Below, one piece after another: positions 25,704-37,600 of a stretch of DNA of 64,000 nt. Source of the stretch: Macrostomum hystrix (lineage: Eukaryota > Platyhelminthes > Macrostomidae); contig CATNEN010000027.1 of NCBI GenBank assembly GCA_950097015.1, positions 454,001-518,000 of the forward strand, read 5' to 3'. Every line of letters starts with the position of its first letter. Positions within the stretch are counted from its first letter, which is position 1. Under the pieces are notes generated by a model that saw nothing but the letters and a program-made list of their open reading frames with translations, ran no database searches and was not told the DNA's origin. Both the position numbers and the translations under genes were made by a program.

Positions 25704-26880
25704 TTGGAGCAGCCCATACCGGATTTCTATTGCAAATGCAATTTTTCTCTTCTAGAAGAAGCAGAATTGGTATGCGATGGAAGCATTAATGAAGAGCCTG
25801 AGCAGAAATTGAGGGAGAGGCAGACCGAGACACTGGGTGAGAGAGGGCCAGGCCGGCTGTCCAATCACAGCGCAGCAAGGGTTCAGTTCCAATAGTTCAG
25901 CTGCGGGACCAGTGGACTATAGAGGCGAGGTTTAAGGTAGGGGAGTGAGTAACAACTCACTTGCTGCATGCCAGCCAGAACTTTTGGTCTCCTTCCTTCC
26001 TTGCCTTTGTCTCTGGACTGAAGTCTTTTTTACGGTTGAATTTCAATTTTCAAAGGCTAATTTAGAAAAGTACTTTTTCTCTAACTTCCAGAGCGACACC
26101 CTCAGAAGCCAACCCCACATTGACAGTCTAAGTCTTCGATTGCATTACTCGTAGATGATTTGTACACATTCTTTAAAGATAGGAACAGAATTCTGCTTTT
26201 AGCAGAACAATAGTAGCTCGTACACGATCTCTGTCCGTTGGTTACAGTAAGAAATTGGATTTCTTATGGATCTTATGCTCCGTTGCAATGGTCTCCACCC
26301 ACCAGAGATGTGAACCAGAAAGTCTGAAAGTGCAGGACAAACACACGTCCTGTCTCTGTGTGGGATTGGGACGCATTGCCCGGGGTTGATACCTGGGCAA
26401 ACACGGCATGCAGCCAAGCCAAGCAGTCCCAGCCATTCCTTCTCTATCCGGATATTTTGTTACCTGGGGCCGCCAATAGCCCCAACTGAACACTGGCCCC
26501 TCAGAGAATCAGAAATTCGCTTTGTGTCCTGTAATCCATCACATTTCGGCCTATGATGAGCACGCTGGCGATAGTTGAATCGACTGATTAGGGCGATAGT
26601 GTCGTGTCGGCGATGCGTGTGTTTACAAGCGAAATACACGGCTAGAAGAAAATATACTAGCATTTCCTGCCCAATCCGCCGCATCTTTGAAGAGGGAACT
26701 GCGAGAAGCTGAAGAGATTAGTGCAAATTAGCTTTTCACTAGTCAGCTCTTTTCTGAGACTAATTAATCTTGGTTAATATTGACACTTTGATTATAAAAA
26801 TGCTGGGTCAGAAAAAAGCATAGCAGAAAGGAATGAGACTATAGAGAGTTGAGTTAGCGATGGGTTAGAAAGTTCAGCGG
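25704..26880. other. region expected to hold upstream receptor exons
   Basis: The extracellular part of the receptor should lie upstream of 25700. A minus-strand stretch at about 26280-26400 has an EGF-like spacing of cysteines (GINPGQCVPIPHRDRTCVCP) bordered by AG and GTGGGT, but I cannot show that it is an exon. Confidence 0.25.
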
Positions 26881-26884
26881 TGAC

Positions 26885-27192
26885 TCAGGAAAGTCAAAAA
26901 TGGGTCAGGAGGGGTCAGAGATAGGTCAGGAGGGTCAGAGATGGGTCAGGAGGGTCAGATATGTGTCAGGAGGGTCGGAGATGGGTCAGGACGGTCAGAG
27001 ATGGGTCAGGAGGGTCAGAGATGGGTCAGAAGGGTCGGAGATGGGTAAGGAGGGTAGAGATGTGTCAGGAGGGTCGGAGATGGGTGAGGACGGTCAGAGA
27101 TGGGTCAGGAGGGTCGGAGATGGGTCAGAGATGAGTCAGGAGGGTCAGAGATGGGTCAGATGGGTAAAAGACGGGTCGGGAGGGTGGGGTCA
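26885..27192. repeat. minisatellite, about 20-bp unit, attached to a dispersed repeat
   Basis: About 15 copies of GGGTCAGGAGGGTCAGAGAT. It is directly followed by a unique tail (27193-27375) that also occurs inverted at 30605-30765, again next to an array of the same unit. Confidence 0.93.
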
Positions 27193-27378
27193 GTGAAAGT
27201 TGAGCCAGATGAAGAATCGCATTCTGACAGTAAGCAGACCTACTGGAGCAAGAACACGCATAACAGTGTCGAGCAGCTCATTGGGGCAGGACAATAAATC
27301 ACGTGCCCTCTACCACTGACAAGCCGAATTCCGCACTATGATTGGCCAGGCCAACTGTGGGAGTAGAAGGTGATCAAC
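27193..27378 (+). repeat. dispersed repeat, copy 1
   Basis: About 185 bp starting GTCAGTGAAAGTTGAGCCAG and ending GGTGATCAACAT. The inverted copy at about 30605-30765 is nearly identical but lacks about 26 bp (ATTGGCCAGGCCAACTGTGG and flanking bases). Family unknown. Confidence 0.85.
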
Positions 27379-27379
27379 A

Positions 27380-28282
27380 TACTATTTAGAGCAACTATTG
27401 CGGCCATCAATTATGCATTCTCAGGCTGGGGTGGGGGGGGAGAGTAGAAGACAGTAGCGGACCGCAGCCAACAGAACTGCCCCTTAGTAAATGTTGGGCC
27501 GAGATAGAAAAGATCTTGGCGGCTCGTAATAGCGGGAGACGGGAGGGAGATCAGGGCACCGTAATTTCCTCAATATATTTTCTTCTTCAAAGCCATCAAG
27601 GCATGAGGGAAGGGAAAGGAGAGACGGAGAGAGATTGAAAAGCTTGGTAGATGATCGCCCCTGAGCTCGTACTGTCTGTCCGTCATGCGGCAGCCGGAAA
27701 TTGAGCACAGCGGAGCAGAATGAAGGAATTTATTTACTTTCTTGGCAGATTTTTTGAATTAGAAATTATACTGGCATAGAATTTAGGAAAACAAAGAATA
27801 GGTAGGGCCGCAAAATATGACCGGTCACTGCGAACTGACCTGGACGCAGGGGACATTGAGAAGACGAAGCTAGATTAAAACAAGATGAGGAGAGAAATGA
27901 ATGTAAAAAAGAAGCAAGCAACAAATGTCAGAACAGGTAAGGCAAAATTTTAATTTCGAAATTAACTTTTGATGCAATCTGGTCCACGCTAGGGATTGCG
28001 CGAGCTTTACTTGAGAAAAAGATTTATTTTTCTGAAATGACAAGCAACGCTTGTCAAACAGTGACACTGACAATGAAGCTGTATTTGTCAATTTCGGTTA
28101 ATATTGTTGTGGGATGACAGATCAATGAGTAAGAATTGTATGTACAAAATCAATAATTTTAGCCGACCATTTCTATAATAGTTGAATTCTTGCTTTCACT
28201 GGATAGATATTGAACTCGGATACTACTTTCAGTAGAGTAAATTTGATGAGCGAATGGGAAAAACCGTCGAGTCGAATCTGAT
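27380..28282. other. intergenic DNA 3' of NFS1
   Basis: Unique sequence between NFS1 and the receptor gene. A 74-codon open frame at 27484-27708 on the minus strand has no recognised domain. Confidence 0.4.
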
Positions 28283-31242
28283 TCAGTGCTGGGTCCATTG
28301 GATGCTCTTCAAATCGACGCCCTCCTGCACCATCTCCCAGAGCGGGCTGAGCTCTCGCAGGCGGCGCACCTGTCGAACGCACTTGTCAATAGTGAAGTCG
28401 ATCTCGGCCTCGGTGGTGAAGCGGCCGATGCCGAAGCGGATGCTGGAGTGGGCCAGGTCTTCGTCGGCTCCGATGGCGCGGAGAACATAGGACGGCTCCA
28501 GGCTGGCGGAGGTGCACGCGCTGCCGGAGGACAGGGCGACATCCTTCAGCGCCATTAGTAGCGACTCGCCTTCGACGCAGGCGAAGCTCAGATTGACGCA
28601 GCCAGGGTAGCAGCTGTCGCGGTCGCCGTTCACCACAACGTGACTGAGCTGGTTAACGAGGCCGTCGATCAATCGGCGAGACAGTCGGCCGACTCTCTCG
28701 GTGTCAAAGGCCATCTCTTTGCCAGCCAGCTGGCAGGCGGCTCCTAGGCCGACGGTCAGGAAGCTGGGCACGGTGCCAGACCGCAGGCCACGCTCTTGAC
28801 CGCCGCCGCTCTGCAACGGCTCCAGGCGAACCCGGGGGCGTCGACGAACGTATAGGGCGCCGACGCCTTTGGGGCCGTAGATTTTGTGCCCGGAGATTGA
28901 CATCAGGTCGATGCAGGCCGAATTGACATCCATCGGCACTTTGCCAACAGCCTGGGCGGCGTCAGTGTGGAAGAAGATGCCCTTGGAGCGGCACAGGGCG
29001 CCAATCTTTTCAATGGGCTGACGAACTCCGATCTCGTTGTTGACGGTCATGACGGAGACGAGCGCCGTGTCCGGCCGCATGGCTGCTTCGAGTCCAGCCA
29101 GGTCCAGCAGGCCGGAGGGCTTCACTGGCAGGTAGGTCACCTGAGGGGAGGGGACAGGTGGCGGCCAATCAGAACTGGCAACAGCTGGAGACAGTGGAGG
29201 GAGGACAGGCTGGTTACAAATTGACAACAAAGAAGGAACTGCGGCCAGGAAAGATTTATCAATAGGAACTGTGGACAGGAAAGATTTAGCAAAAGGAACT
29301 GTGGACAGGAAATATTTAGCAAAAGGAACTGTGGACAGGAAAGATTTAGCAAAAGGAACTGTTGACAGGAAAGATTTATCAAAAGGAACTGTGGACAGGA
29401 AAGATTTAGCAAAAGGAACTGTGGACAGGAAAGATTTAGCAAAAGGAACTGTGGACAGGAAAGATTTAGCAAAAGGAACTGTGGACAGGAAAGATTTAGC
29501 AAAAGGAACTGTGGACAGGAAAGATTTATCAAAAGGAACTGTGGACAGGAAAGATTTAGCAAAAGGAACTGTGGACAGGAAAGATTTAGCAAAAGGAACT
29601 GTGGACAGGAAAGATTTAGCAAAAGGAACTGTGGACAGGAAAGATTTAGCAAAAGGAACTGTGGACAGGAAAGATTTATAAAAAATTATGGACAGGAAAG
29701 GGCAGTCAGAAGGAACTGAGGACAGGAAAGGGCAGTCAGAAGGAACTGAGGACAGGAAAGGGCAGTCAGAAGGAACTGAGGACAGGAAAGGGCAGTCAGA
29801 AGGAACTGAGGACAGGAAAGGGCAGTCAGAAGGAACTGAGGACAGGAAAGGGCAGTCAGAAGGAACTGAGGACAGGAAAGGGCAGTCAGAAGGAACTGTG
29901 GACAGGAAAGGGCAGTCAGAAGGAACTGAGGACAGGAAAGGGCAGACAGAAGGAACTGATCTAGATCTTGCAACAGACAAAAAACAACTCGAGCACTCAC
30001 CTCGAAGCCCTCGGACTCAAGCGCACGACAGGAGTCGAGCACGCATTTGTGCTCAGTCTGGCTGGTGATGAGATGTCTCTTCCTGGATTTGTAGAATCTG
30101 GCCACACCCTTGATGGCGATATTGTTTGACTCCGTGGCGCCGCTAGTGAAGACAATCTCTTTGGGATCGGCGCCAATCAACTGGGCTACCTGGGAGCGAG
30201 CAGTCTCAACGGCGGCCTCGGTTTCCCAACCGTAGGCGTGAGAACGCGAATGCGGATTGCCAAACAGGCCGGTGCAGTAAGGCAGCATGGCGTCCAGCAC
30301 CCTGGGATCCATCGGTGTTGTGGCCTGCAATTTGAGTTACCTTCTGGAGTTAAAAACATGAAATTATGAGTATTTTCTGGGATTTAATTTTCTAACGAGC
30401 AGTGCCATACCTATTCCAACTACACTGGAATAAGAAGTGGATCTCGTTTTCAACTTCTATTTGGCACCCACTGCACAATCTGTTCTCCGTCTCCCAGGTC
30501 ACAATGTTTCGCAAGCTAATTTATGGTTTCAAAGTCTAAAAGAGGATAGTGCGTCTCAACTAAGGATAGCAGATTTCTTGTTCATTGACTGCTGTAGCAT
30601 GTTGATCACCTTCATTGTGCGGAATTCGCTTGTCAGTGGTAGAGGGTACGTGATTTATTGTCCCGTCCCAATGAGCTGCTCGACACGTGTTCTTGCTCCA
30701 GTAGGTCTGCTTACTGTCAGAATGCGATTCTTCATCTGGCTCGACTTTCACTGACCCCACCCTCCCGACCCGTCTTTTACCCTTCTGACCCTTCTGACCC
30801 ATCTCTGACCGTCCTGACCCATCTCTGATCAATTTCCGACCCTTCTGACCCTCCTGACCCAGCTCTAATCCTCTTGACCCATCTATGACCCTCCTGACCC
30901 ATATCTAACCCTCCTGACCTATCTCTGACCAATCTGACCCATCTAAGATTGTCCTGACCTATCGCTGAGAATCATATAGAAGCATTAAAATAATAACCAA
31001 TCAGCAAGTGGCACTTGCAAAGTAAAATAAAAATGAATATATTTCACTGCTTCACTGACCTGCAAATCCAAGTAAAGCGGTCGAAGTGGCGACTCGCCGG
31101 CAGTTGGGGCGGCGGCAGCTGTGGCCTCGCTGCTCAGAGCACGCTGACCGCTGTTGCACCTGAAGGCCGACTGACGGAGGAGCAGCAAGCCGCGGTGGCA
31201 GCCGCGGTTAATGACGGTTAAAAAGTTCAGCGATGAGGACAT
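28283..31242 (-). CDS. NFS1: mitochondrial cysteine desulfurase NFS1
   Basis: Three minus-strand exons, 31060-31242, 30001-30324 and 28283-29140, all joined in phase 0, give 454 residues; human NFS1 has 457. NFS1 takes sulfur from cysteine, using pyridoxal phosphate, and passes it to the ISCU scaffold with ISD11 and frataxin for iron-sulfur cluster assembly in mitochondria. The first about 50 residues are basic and hydroxylated, as expected for a mitochondrial presequence. The aminotransferase class V fold follows from the [14 protein letters not shown] start. The cofactor lysine lies in [12 protein letters not shown] (about residue 255) and the mobile-loop catalytic cysteine in [14 protein letters not shown] (about 378). 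The C-terminal LKSIQWTQH matches animal NFS1. Both introns carry tandem arrays. The gene appears intact. Confidence 0.97.
29225..29690. repeat. minisatellite, 30-bp unit (type A)
   Basis: About 15 copies with core AAAGGAACTGTGGACAGGAA and then AGATTTAGC, in NFS1 intron 2. It passes directly into the related type B array. Confidence 0.96.
29691..29962. repeat. minisatellite, 30-bp unit (type B)
   Basis: About 9 copies with core AAGGAACTGAGGACAGGAAA and then GGGCAGTCAG. It shares GGAACTG.GGACAGGAAAG with the type A array beside it, so one 30-bp ancestor split into two homogenised domains. Confidence 0.96.
30603..30768 (-). repeat. dispersed repeat, copy 2 (inverted)
   Basis: Reverse complement of the repeat at 27193-27378, in NFS1 intron 1. 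It ends at GTTGATCACCTTCATTGTGC and lacks the internal segment of about 26 bp found in copy 1. Confidence 0.85.
30769..30965. repeat. minisatellite, about 20-bp unit, inverted partner of 26885-27192
   Basis: Copies of CTGACCCATCTCTGACCCTC, more diverged than those at 26.9 kb. They abut copy 2 of the dispersed repeat in the same relative order as copy 1. Confidence 0.9.
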
Positions 31243-31299
31243 TTTGATGCAGAATAGCTAGAATCGAAAAGGCAGTACAAGGCATATTTATAGGCCATT

Positions 31300-31612
31300 T
31301 AGGCTCCTCAGATCCTTCAGGCTCCTATCTGATCCTTCAGGCTTCCTATCCGATACTTCAGGCTTCCTATCCGATCCTTCAGGCTTCCTATCCGATCCTT
31401 CAGGCTCCCTATCTGATCCTTCAGACTCCCTATCTGATCCTTCAGGCTCCCTATCTGATCCTTCAGACTCCCTATCTGATCCTTCAAGCTCCCAATCCGA
31501 TCCTTCAGGCTCCCAATCCGATCCTTCAGGCTCCTATCTGATCCTTCAGGCTCCATATCTGACCCTTTAAGCTCCCCATCTGATCCTTCAGGCTCCCCAT
31601 ATGATTCCATAA
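31300..31612. repeat. minisatellite, about 21-bp unit
   Basis: About 14 copies with core CCTTCAGGCTCCCTATCTGA. It starts about 60 bp upstream of the NFS1 start codon, so it may lie in the promoter or 5' leader. Confidence 0.95.
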
Positions 31613-32310
31613 GTCTCCGTGTCTATGAGATTGGAAATAAATGTAAGCTAGGTACACTTGAAAAAAGACAGAGTATAAGAGAAAATGATTGATTTGAAAT
31701 CGCACAGAGCAGCAAAATCAGACAGTTGGTTAGTTGATCGTGTTAGCTTTCAATAAATAGTAAAAGCTGTTATTGAATAATAATTTAGTGCACAGTCAAG
31801 CTATACTAGGCGAGAGTATATAGAACAATTTAATAACGGATTAGATCCGAAAGAGAACCTACTACTATAACTCATTAGTATTTGTATGCTACTTAATATG
31901 TACGACTATATATTATCAGATATACAGAAGAAAATAATAACAATTTATTCTTAATTGGCGCTTCAGCATTTCACTAATAACTGAAGAAAGAATTATAATC
32001 GCTTTTCAAATAAATACACACCGGTTGTGAATGTACAGTACATGGATAGATCAAATAAACAGTAAGTACAGATATTGCTTAAAGGCAAGATTTATTAAAT
32101 TTATAAATAGACACTAGCAGTAGTACTACTACGAGTACTTTAGATAGCACAGTATATACTGCACTACGTAACACTGGTACATTGTGTGAATGCCAATAAA
32201 CCCGACACCAAACTTACATTTTTTGTCTTCCAGGAAGACAGTATACGCAGAAATTGTTCCACTTTAACAATACGTGCTATACTAGAAGGCAGAGCAATAT
32301 TAATTGTCGC
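31613..32310. other. AT-rich intergenic DNA
   Basis: Between NFS1 and the large array 3' of the Kelch gene. No gene seen. Confidence 0.5.
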
Positions 32311-32317
32311 GTCTAAG

Positions 32318-34590
32318 GCGGTGGGATCTGAGGATCTAATAGTATCAGTGGGATCTGGGATCTAAAGATCTAATAGTATCAGTGGGATCTGAGGATCTAA
32401 TAGTATCAGTGGGATCTGAGGATCTAACAGTATCAGTGAGATCTGGGATCTGAGGATCTAATAGTATCAGTGGGATCTGGGATCTAATAGTATCAGTGGG
32501 ATCTGGGATCTAATAGTATCAGTGGGATCTGGGATCTGAGGATCTAATAGTATCAGTGGGATCTGGGATCTGAGGATCTAATAGTATCAGTGGGATCTGG
32601 GATCTGAGGATCTAATAGTATCAGTGGGATCTGGGATCTGAGGATCTAATAGTATCAGTGGGATCTGGGATCTGAGGATCTAATAGTATCAGTGGGATCT
32701 GGGATCTGAGGATCTAATAGTATCAGTGGGATCTGGGATCTGAGGATCGAATAGTATCAGTCGGATCTGGGATCTGAGGATCGAATAGTATCAGTGGGAT
32801 CTGAGGATCTAATAGTATCAGTGGGATCTGGGATCTAAAGATCTAATAGTATCAGTGGGATCTGAGGATCTAATAGTATCAGTGGGATCTGGGATCTGAG
32901 GATCTAATAGTATCAGTGGGATCTGGGATCTGAGGATCTAATAGTATCAGTGGGATCTGGGATCTGAGGATCTAATAGTATCAGTGGGATCTGGGATCTG
33001 AGGATCTAATAGCATCAGTGGGATCTGGGATCTGAGGATCTAATAGTATCAGTGGGATCTGGGATCTGAGGATCTAATAGCATCAGTGGGATCTGGGATC
33101 TGAGGATCTAATAGTATCAGTGGGATCTGGGATCTAAAGATCTAATAGTATCAGTGGGATCTGGGATCTGAGGATCTAATAGTATCAGTGGGATCTGGGA
33201 TCTGAGGATCTAATAGGATCAGTGGGATCTGGGATCTGAGGATCTAATAGTATCAGTGGGATCTGGGATCTGAGGATCTAATAGTATCAGTGAGATCTGG
33301 GATCTGAGGATCTAATAGTGTCAGTGGGATCTGGGATCTAAAGATCTAATAGTATCAGTGGGATCTGAGGATCTAATAGTATCAGTGGGATCTGGGATCT
33401 AAAGATCTAATAGTATCAGTGGGATCTGAGGATCTAATAGTATCAGTGGGATCTGGGATCTAAAGATCTAATAGTATCAGTGGGATCTGAGGATCTAATA
33501 GTATCAGTGGGATCTGGGATCTGAGGATCTAATAGTATCAGTGGGATCTGGGATCTAAAGATCTAATAGTATCAGTGGGATCTGGGATCTAATAGTATCA
33601 GTGGGATCTGGGATCTGAGGATCTAATAGGATCAGTGGGATCTGGGATCTGAGGATCTAATAGTATCAGTGGGATCTGGGATCTAAAGATCTAATAGTAT
33701 CAGTGGGATCTGAGGATCTAATAGTATCAGTGGGATCTGGGATCTAAAGATCTAATAGTATCAGTGGGATCTGAGGATCTAATAGTATCAGTGGGATCTG
33801 GGATCTGAGGATCTAATAGTATCAGTGGGATCTGGGATCTAAAGATCTAATAGTATCAGTGGGATCTGGGATCTAATAGTATCAGTGGGATCTGGGATCT
33901 GAGGATCTAATAGGATCAGTGGGATCTGGGATCTGAGGATCTAATAGTATCAGTGGGATCTGGGATCTGAGGATCTAATAATCAGTGAGATCTGGGATCT
34001 GAGGATCTAATAGTATCAGTGGGATCTGGGATCTAAAGATCTAATAGTATCAGTGGGATCTGAGGATCTAATAGGATCAGTGGGATCTGGGATCTGAGGA
34101 TCTAATAGTATCAGTGGGATCTGGGATCTGAGGATCTAATAGCATCAGTGGGATCTGGGATCTGAGGATCTAATAGTATCAGTGGGATCTGGGATCTAAA
34201 GATCTAATAGTATCAGTGGGATCTGAGGATCTAATAGTATCAGTGGGATCTGGGATCTAAAGATCTAATAGTATCAGTGGGATCTGAGGATCTAATAGTA
34301 TCAGTGGGATCTGGGATCTGAGGATCTAATAGTATCAGTGGGATCTGGGATCTAAAGATCTAATAGTATCAGTGGGATCTGGGATCTGAGGATCTAATAG
34401 TATCAGTGGGATCTGGGATCTGAGGATCTAATAGTATCAGTGGGATCTGGGATCTGAGGATCTAATAGTATCAGTGGGATCTGGGATCTGAGGATCTAAT
34501 AGTATCAGTGGGATCTGGGATCTAAAGATCTAATAGTATCAGTGGGATCTGGGATCTGAGGATCTAATGGTATCAGGGTATTATCGGGAT
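32318..34590. repeat. large minisatellite with mixed 26/27/34-bp units
   Basis: About 70 units built from GGGATCTGGGATCTGAGG or GGGATCTGGGATCTAAAG plus ATCTAATAGTATCAGT. Long, short and AAAG forms alternate in recurring orders (for example around 33320, 33660 and 34180), which points to higher-order duplication. It lies about 90 bp downstream of the Kelch stop codon. Confidence 0.97.
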
Positions 34591-34682
34591 CTGGGAATAT
34601 TGGAGACAAGGAGAATGCAGGGCACAAGCATGAGCACAGAGTACTGCACAGTTTAGCTTTATGCTCAACCTCATGAGTTCAG

Positions 34683-37600
34683 CTACTCTCCCAAACTGGC
34701 GGATCCGCCCTCCTGCTCAGCGACCTTGGCCTCGGCATTCTCGCTGGGTAAGAGCAGCAGCTGCCGCAGTGAGCGCAGGCCGGCGGGGCTGACGCGGACC
34801 GTCAGGGCGACGCAGTGGGTCTCGCGGCGAGTGGCATCCCGCATCGCAGTCGGCAGGTCGCGCAGATGCCGCAGCGAGCTGACGCCGCTATAGCCGTGGT
34901 CGGATTCGAATTCCCACAGGCCGTCTCTCAGCATCTCCTGGCCGTGCGGCCGGCCCAGATAGAAGATCCGGCTGTCAACAATGGATGTTAAAGGTCTGGA
35001 AGGACCGAGGCTCTCCAGTGCGGACACCACAGTCCACTGGTTAACAGCCGGGCAATAGTACTCGGCAAATGAGTACGGACTCTCCGATGAGTCCGGGGTG
35101 CCGCCAAACACGAATACTCGGCTGGAGACCAGGTGCATGCTGTGCCCGAATCTATTGCGGTTCATGTCGGCCAGGCGGACAAACACCATGTGCCTGGTGT
35201 CATACCTGTTGGCGCACCGTTGACAGGGCTAATTATGATTAATAGACTGTACTGTACAACTGGCCGTGCGGCCGGCTGGGAAGCTGAGCAACTGGGAAGA
35301 TGGGATCTGAGCTAATGGGAAGATGGGACCTGAGGAACTGGAAAGATGGGATCTGAGCAACCGGGAAGATGGGATCTGAGGAACTGGAAAGATGGGATCT
35401 GAGCAACTGGAAAGATGGGATCTGAGCAACTGGAAAGATGGGATCTGAGCAACTGGAAAGATGGGATCTGAGCAACTGGAAAGATGGGATCTGAGCAACT
35501 GGGAAGATGGGATTTGAGCAACTGGGAGGATGGGATCTAACCAGCTGGAAAGATGGGATCTGAGCAACTGGGAAGATGGGATTTGAGCAACTGGGAGGAT
35601 GGGATCTAACCAGCTGGAAAGATGGGATCTGAGCAACTGGAAAGATGGGATCTAACCAACTGGAAAGATGGGATCTGAGCAACTGGGAGGATGGGATCTG
35701 AGCAACTGGGAGGATGGGATCTGAGGAACTGGAAAGATGGGATCTGAGTAACTGGAAAGATGGGATCTGAGGAACTGGAAAGATGGGATCTGAGGAACTG
35801 GAAAGATGGGATCTGAGCAACTGGGAAGATGGGATTTGAGCAACTGGGAGGATGGGATCTAACCAGCTGGAAAGATGGGATCCGAGCAACTGGGAGGATA
35901 GCGATCAACTGGTAATGAGACTGACATATCGATCACAGATAATCACCTGTACAGGCAGTTAAGAGCAGGTCGCGGGTAGCCCTCTTCGTCGCTGTTGGTC
36001 CGGCCACCGGACAGCAGGACGTAGCGCGGCGCGTCGTTTTCATCGACAGAGTCAGGCTGGTCGCTGATTGCCGCGTTGGCACCGTCTGGTCTGTCATCCG
36101 AAGACACTATCAGAGCCGACGAAGGAGCAGCTAGAACTGCGTGCTCGCTCATTGGCTGCGGCAGTAGCACCGGCTTCTGGATGAGTGATAGGAGTTAGAT
36201 AGAATATGAACACATCGCCAGGGCGCTTCAATGAATTTTTAGTTCGATTTCAGCCTTTCCAAGGCACCCCTGCCAGTCAGTTGCAAAGGAATCTGTTTCC
36301 CCTATCAGTTGGTTGCCAAGGACCCTTTTTATCTGTCATTTAGTTAAAAAGCAAAGATTATAGCCTGTCAGTCGATTGTAAAGGGCCTAAAAAGCAACAA
36401 TTTTTTATTGCTAGATGGTTGACAAGGGACACTATTCACCTGTCAGTTGGTTGACAAGGGACACTATTCACCTGTCAGTTGGTTGACAAGGGACACTATT
36501 CACCTGTCAGTTGGTTGACAAGGGACACTATTCACCTGTCGGTTGGTTGACAAGGGACACTATTCACCTGTCGGTTGGATGCCAAGGGACCCTTTTCACC
36601 TGTTAATTTGTTGCCAAGGGGGACCCTTTTCACCTGTCAGTTGGTTGCCAAGGGACATATTTAACCTGACAACAGATAATCACCATACAAAGCCTGTCTT
36701 ACCTTTACCCCTTCAGTAGACTTCAACGGCAAGAACTCGTGCTCCCACTTCATGGAGCCATTAGGATTAAAATCCAGCACAAATACAAGATCTCTGATGG
36801 TCATGCGACAGTCGCGACCGCCAAACGCGTAGAGTCGACTGCCCAGGCAGAGCATTCTGAAGCCAATCAGCGAGTCTGGCACACCCCTGTACCGCAGGAC
36901 AGGCAACACACCGGCCAGATCAATAGCATAAAGACTAGAAGGCTCGGGCATAGATACAAAGCTGAACATGACGTTCATCACTGTCTCGTGCAGGAATAGA
37001 ACGCAGCCGCCGCCGCCGATGCAGCACTGCAATTCCACCGTGCGATGCTTGAACTCCGGGGCGTCGAATTGTTCGCAGTGCAACGTCTGGGTCTGATGGG
37101 GTTGCTGCTGCTCCTGCTGCTGATTGGACTCCAACGGATCGACGAAAAATAGAGACAGACAGGCACCCTGCAGTGGCAATGAATAATTGCCATTAGAAAA
37201 TAAAACCTTATATATGCCCATGAGAGATCCCAGTCATCAGTTGTGAATTCCCAGATATGGATTTTGAATTCCTAGATATGGGTTTTGAATTCCCAGATAT
37301 GGGTTTTGAATTCCTAGATATGGGTTTTGAATTCCCAGATATGGGTTTTGAATTCCTAGATATGGGTTTTGAATTCCCAGATATGGATTTTGAATTCCCA
37401 GATATGGATTTTGAATTCCTAGATATGGGTTTTGAATTCCCAGATATGGGTTTTGAATTCCTAGATATGGGTTTTGAATTCCCAGATATGGGTTTTGAAT
37501 TCCTAGATATGGGTTTTGAATTCCCAGATATGGATTTTGAATTCCCAGATATGGGTTGTGAACTCATAGATATGGGTTGTGAACTCCTAGATATGGGTTT

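Noticed and set aside
27484-27708. A minus-strand open frame as an upstream receptor exon
   Set aside because: No class C ectodomain motif is recognisable and splice borders are ambiguous.
28283-29980. A single 565-codon NFS1 frame including [10 protein letters not shown] repeats
   Set aside because: The repeat part is the intron 2 array. Clean donor (30001/30000) and acceptor (29141/29140) sites remove it and restore the family sequence.
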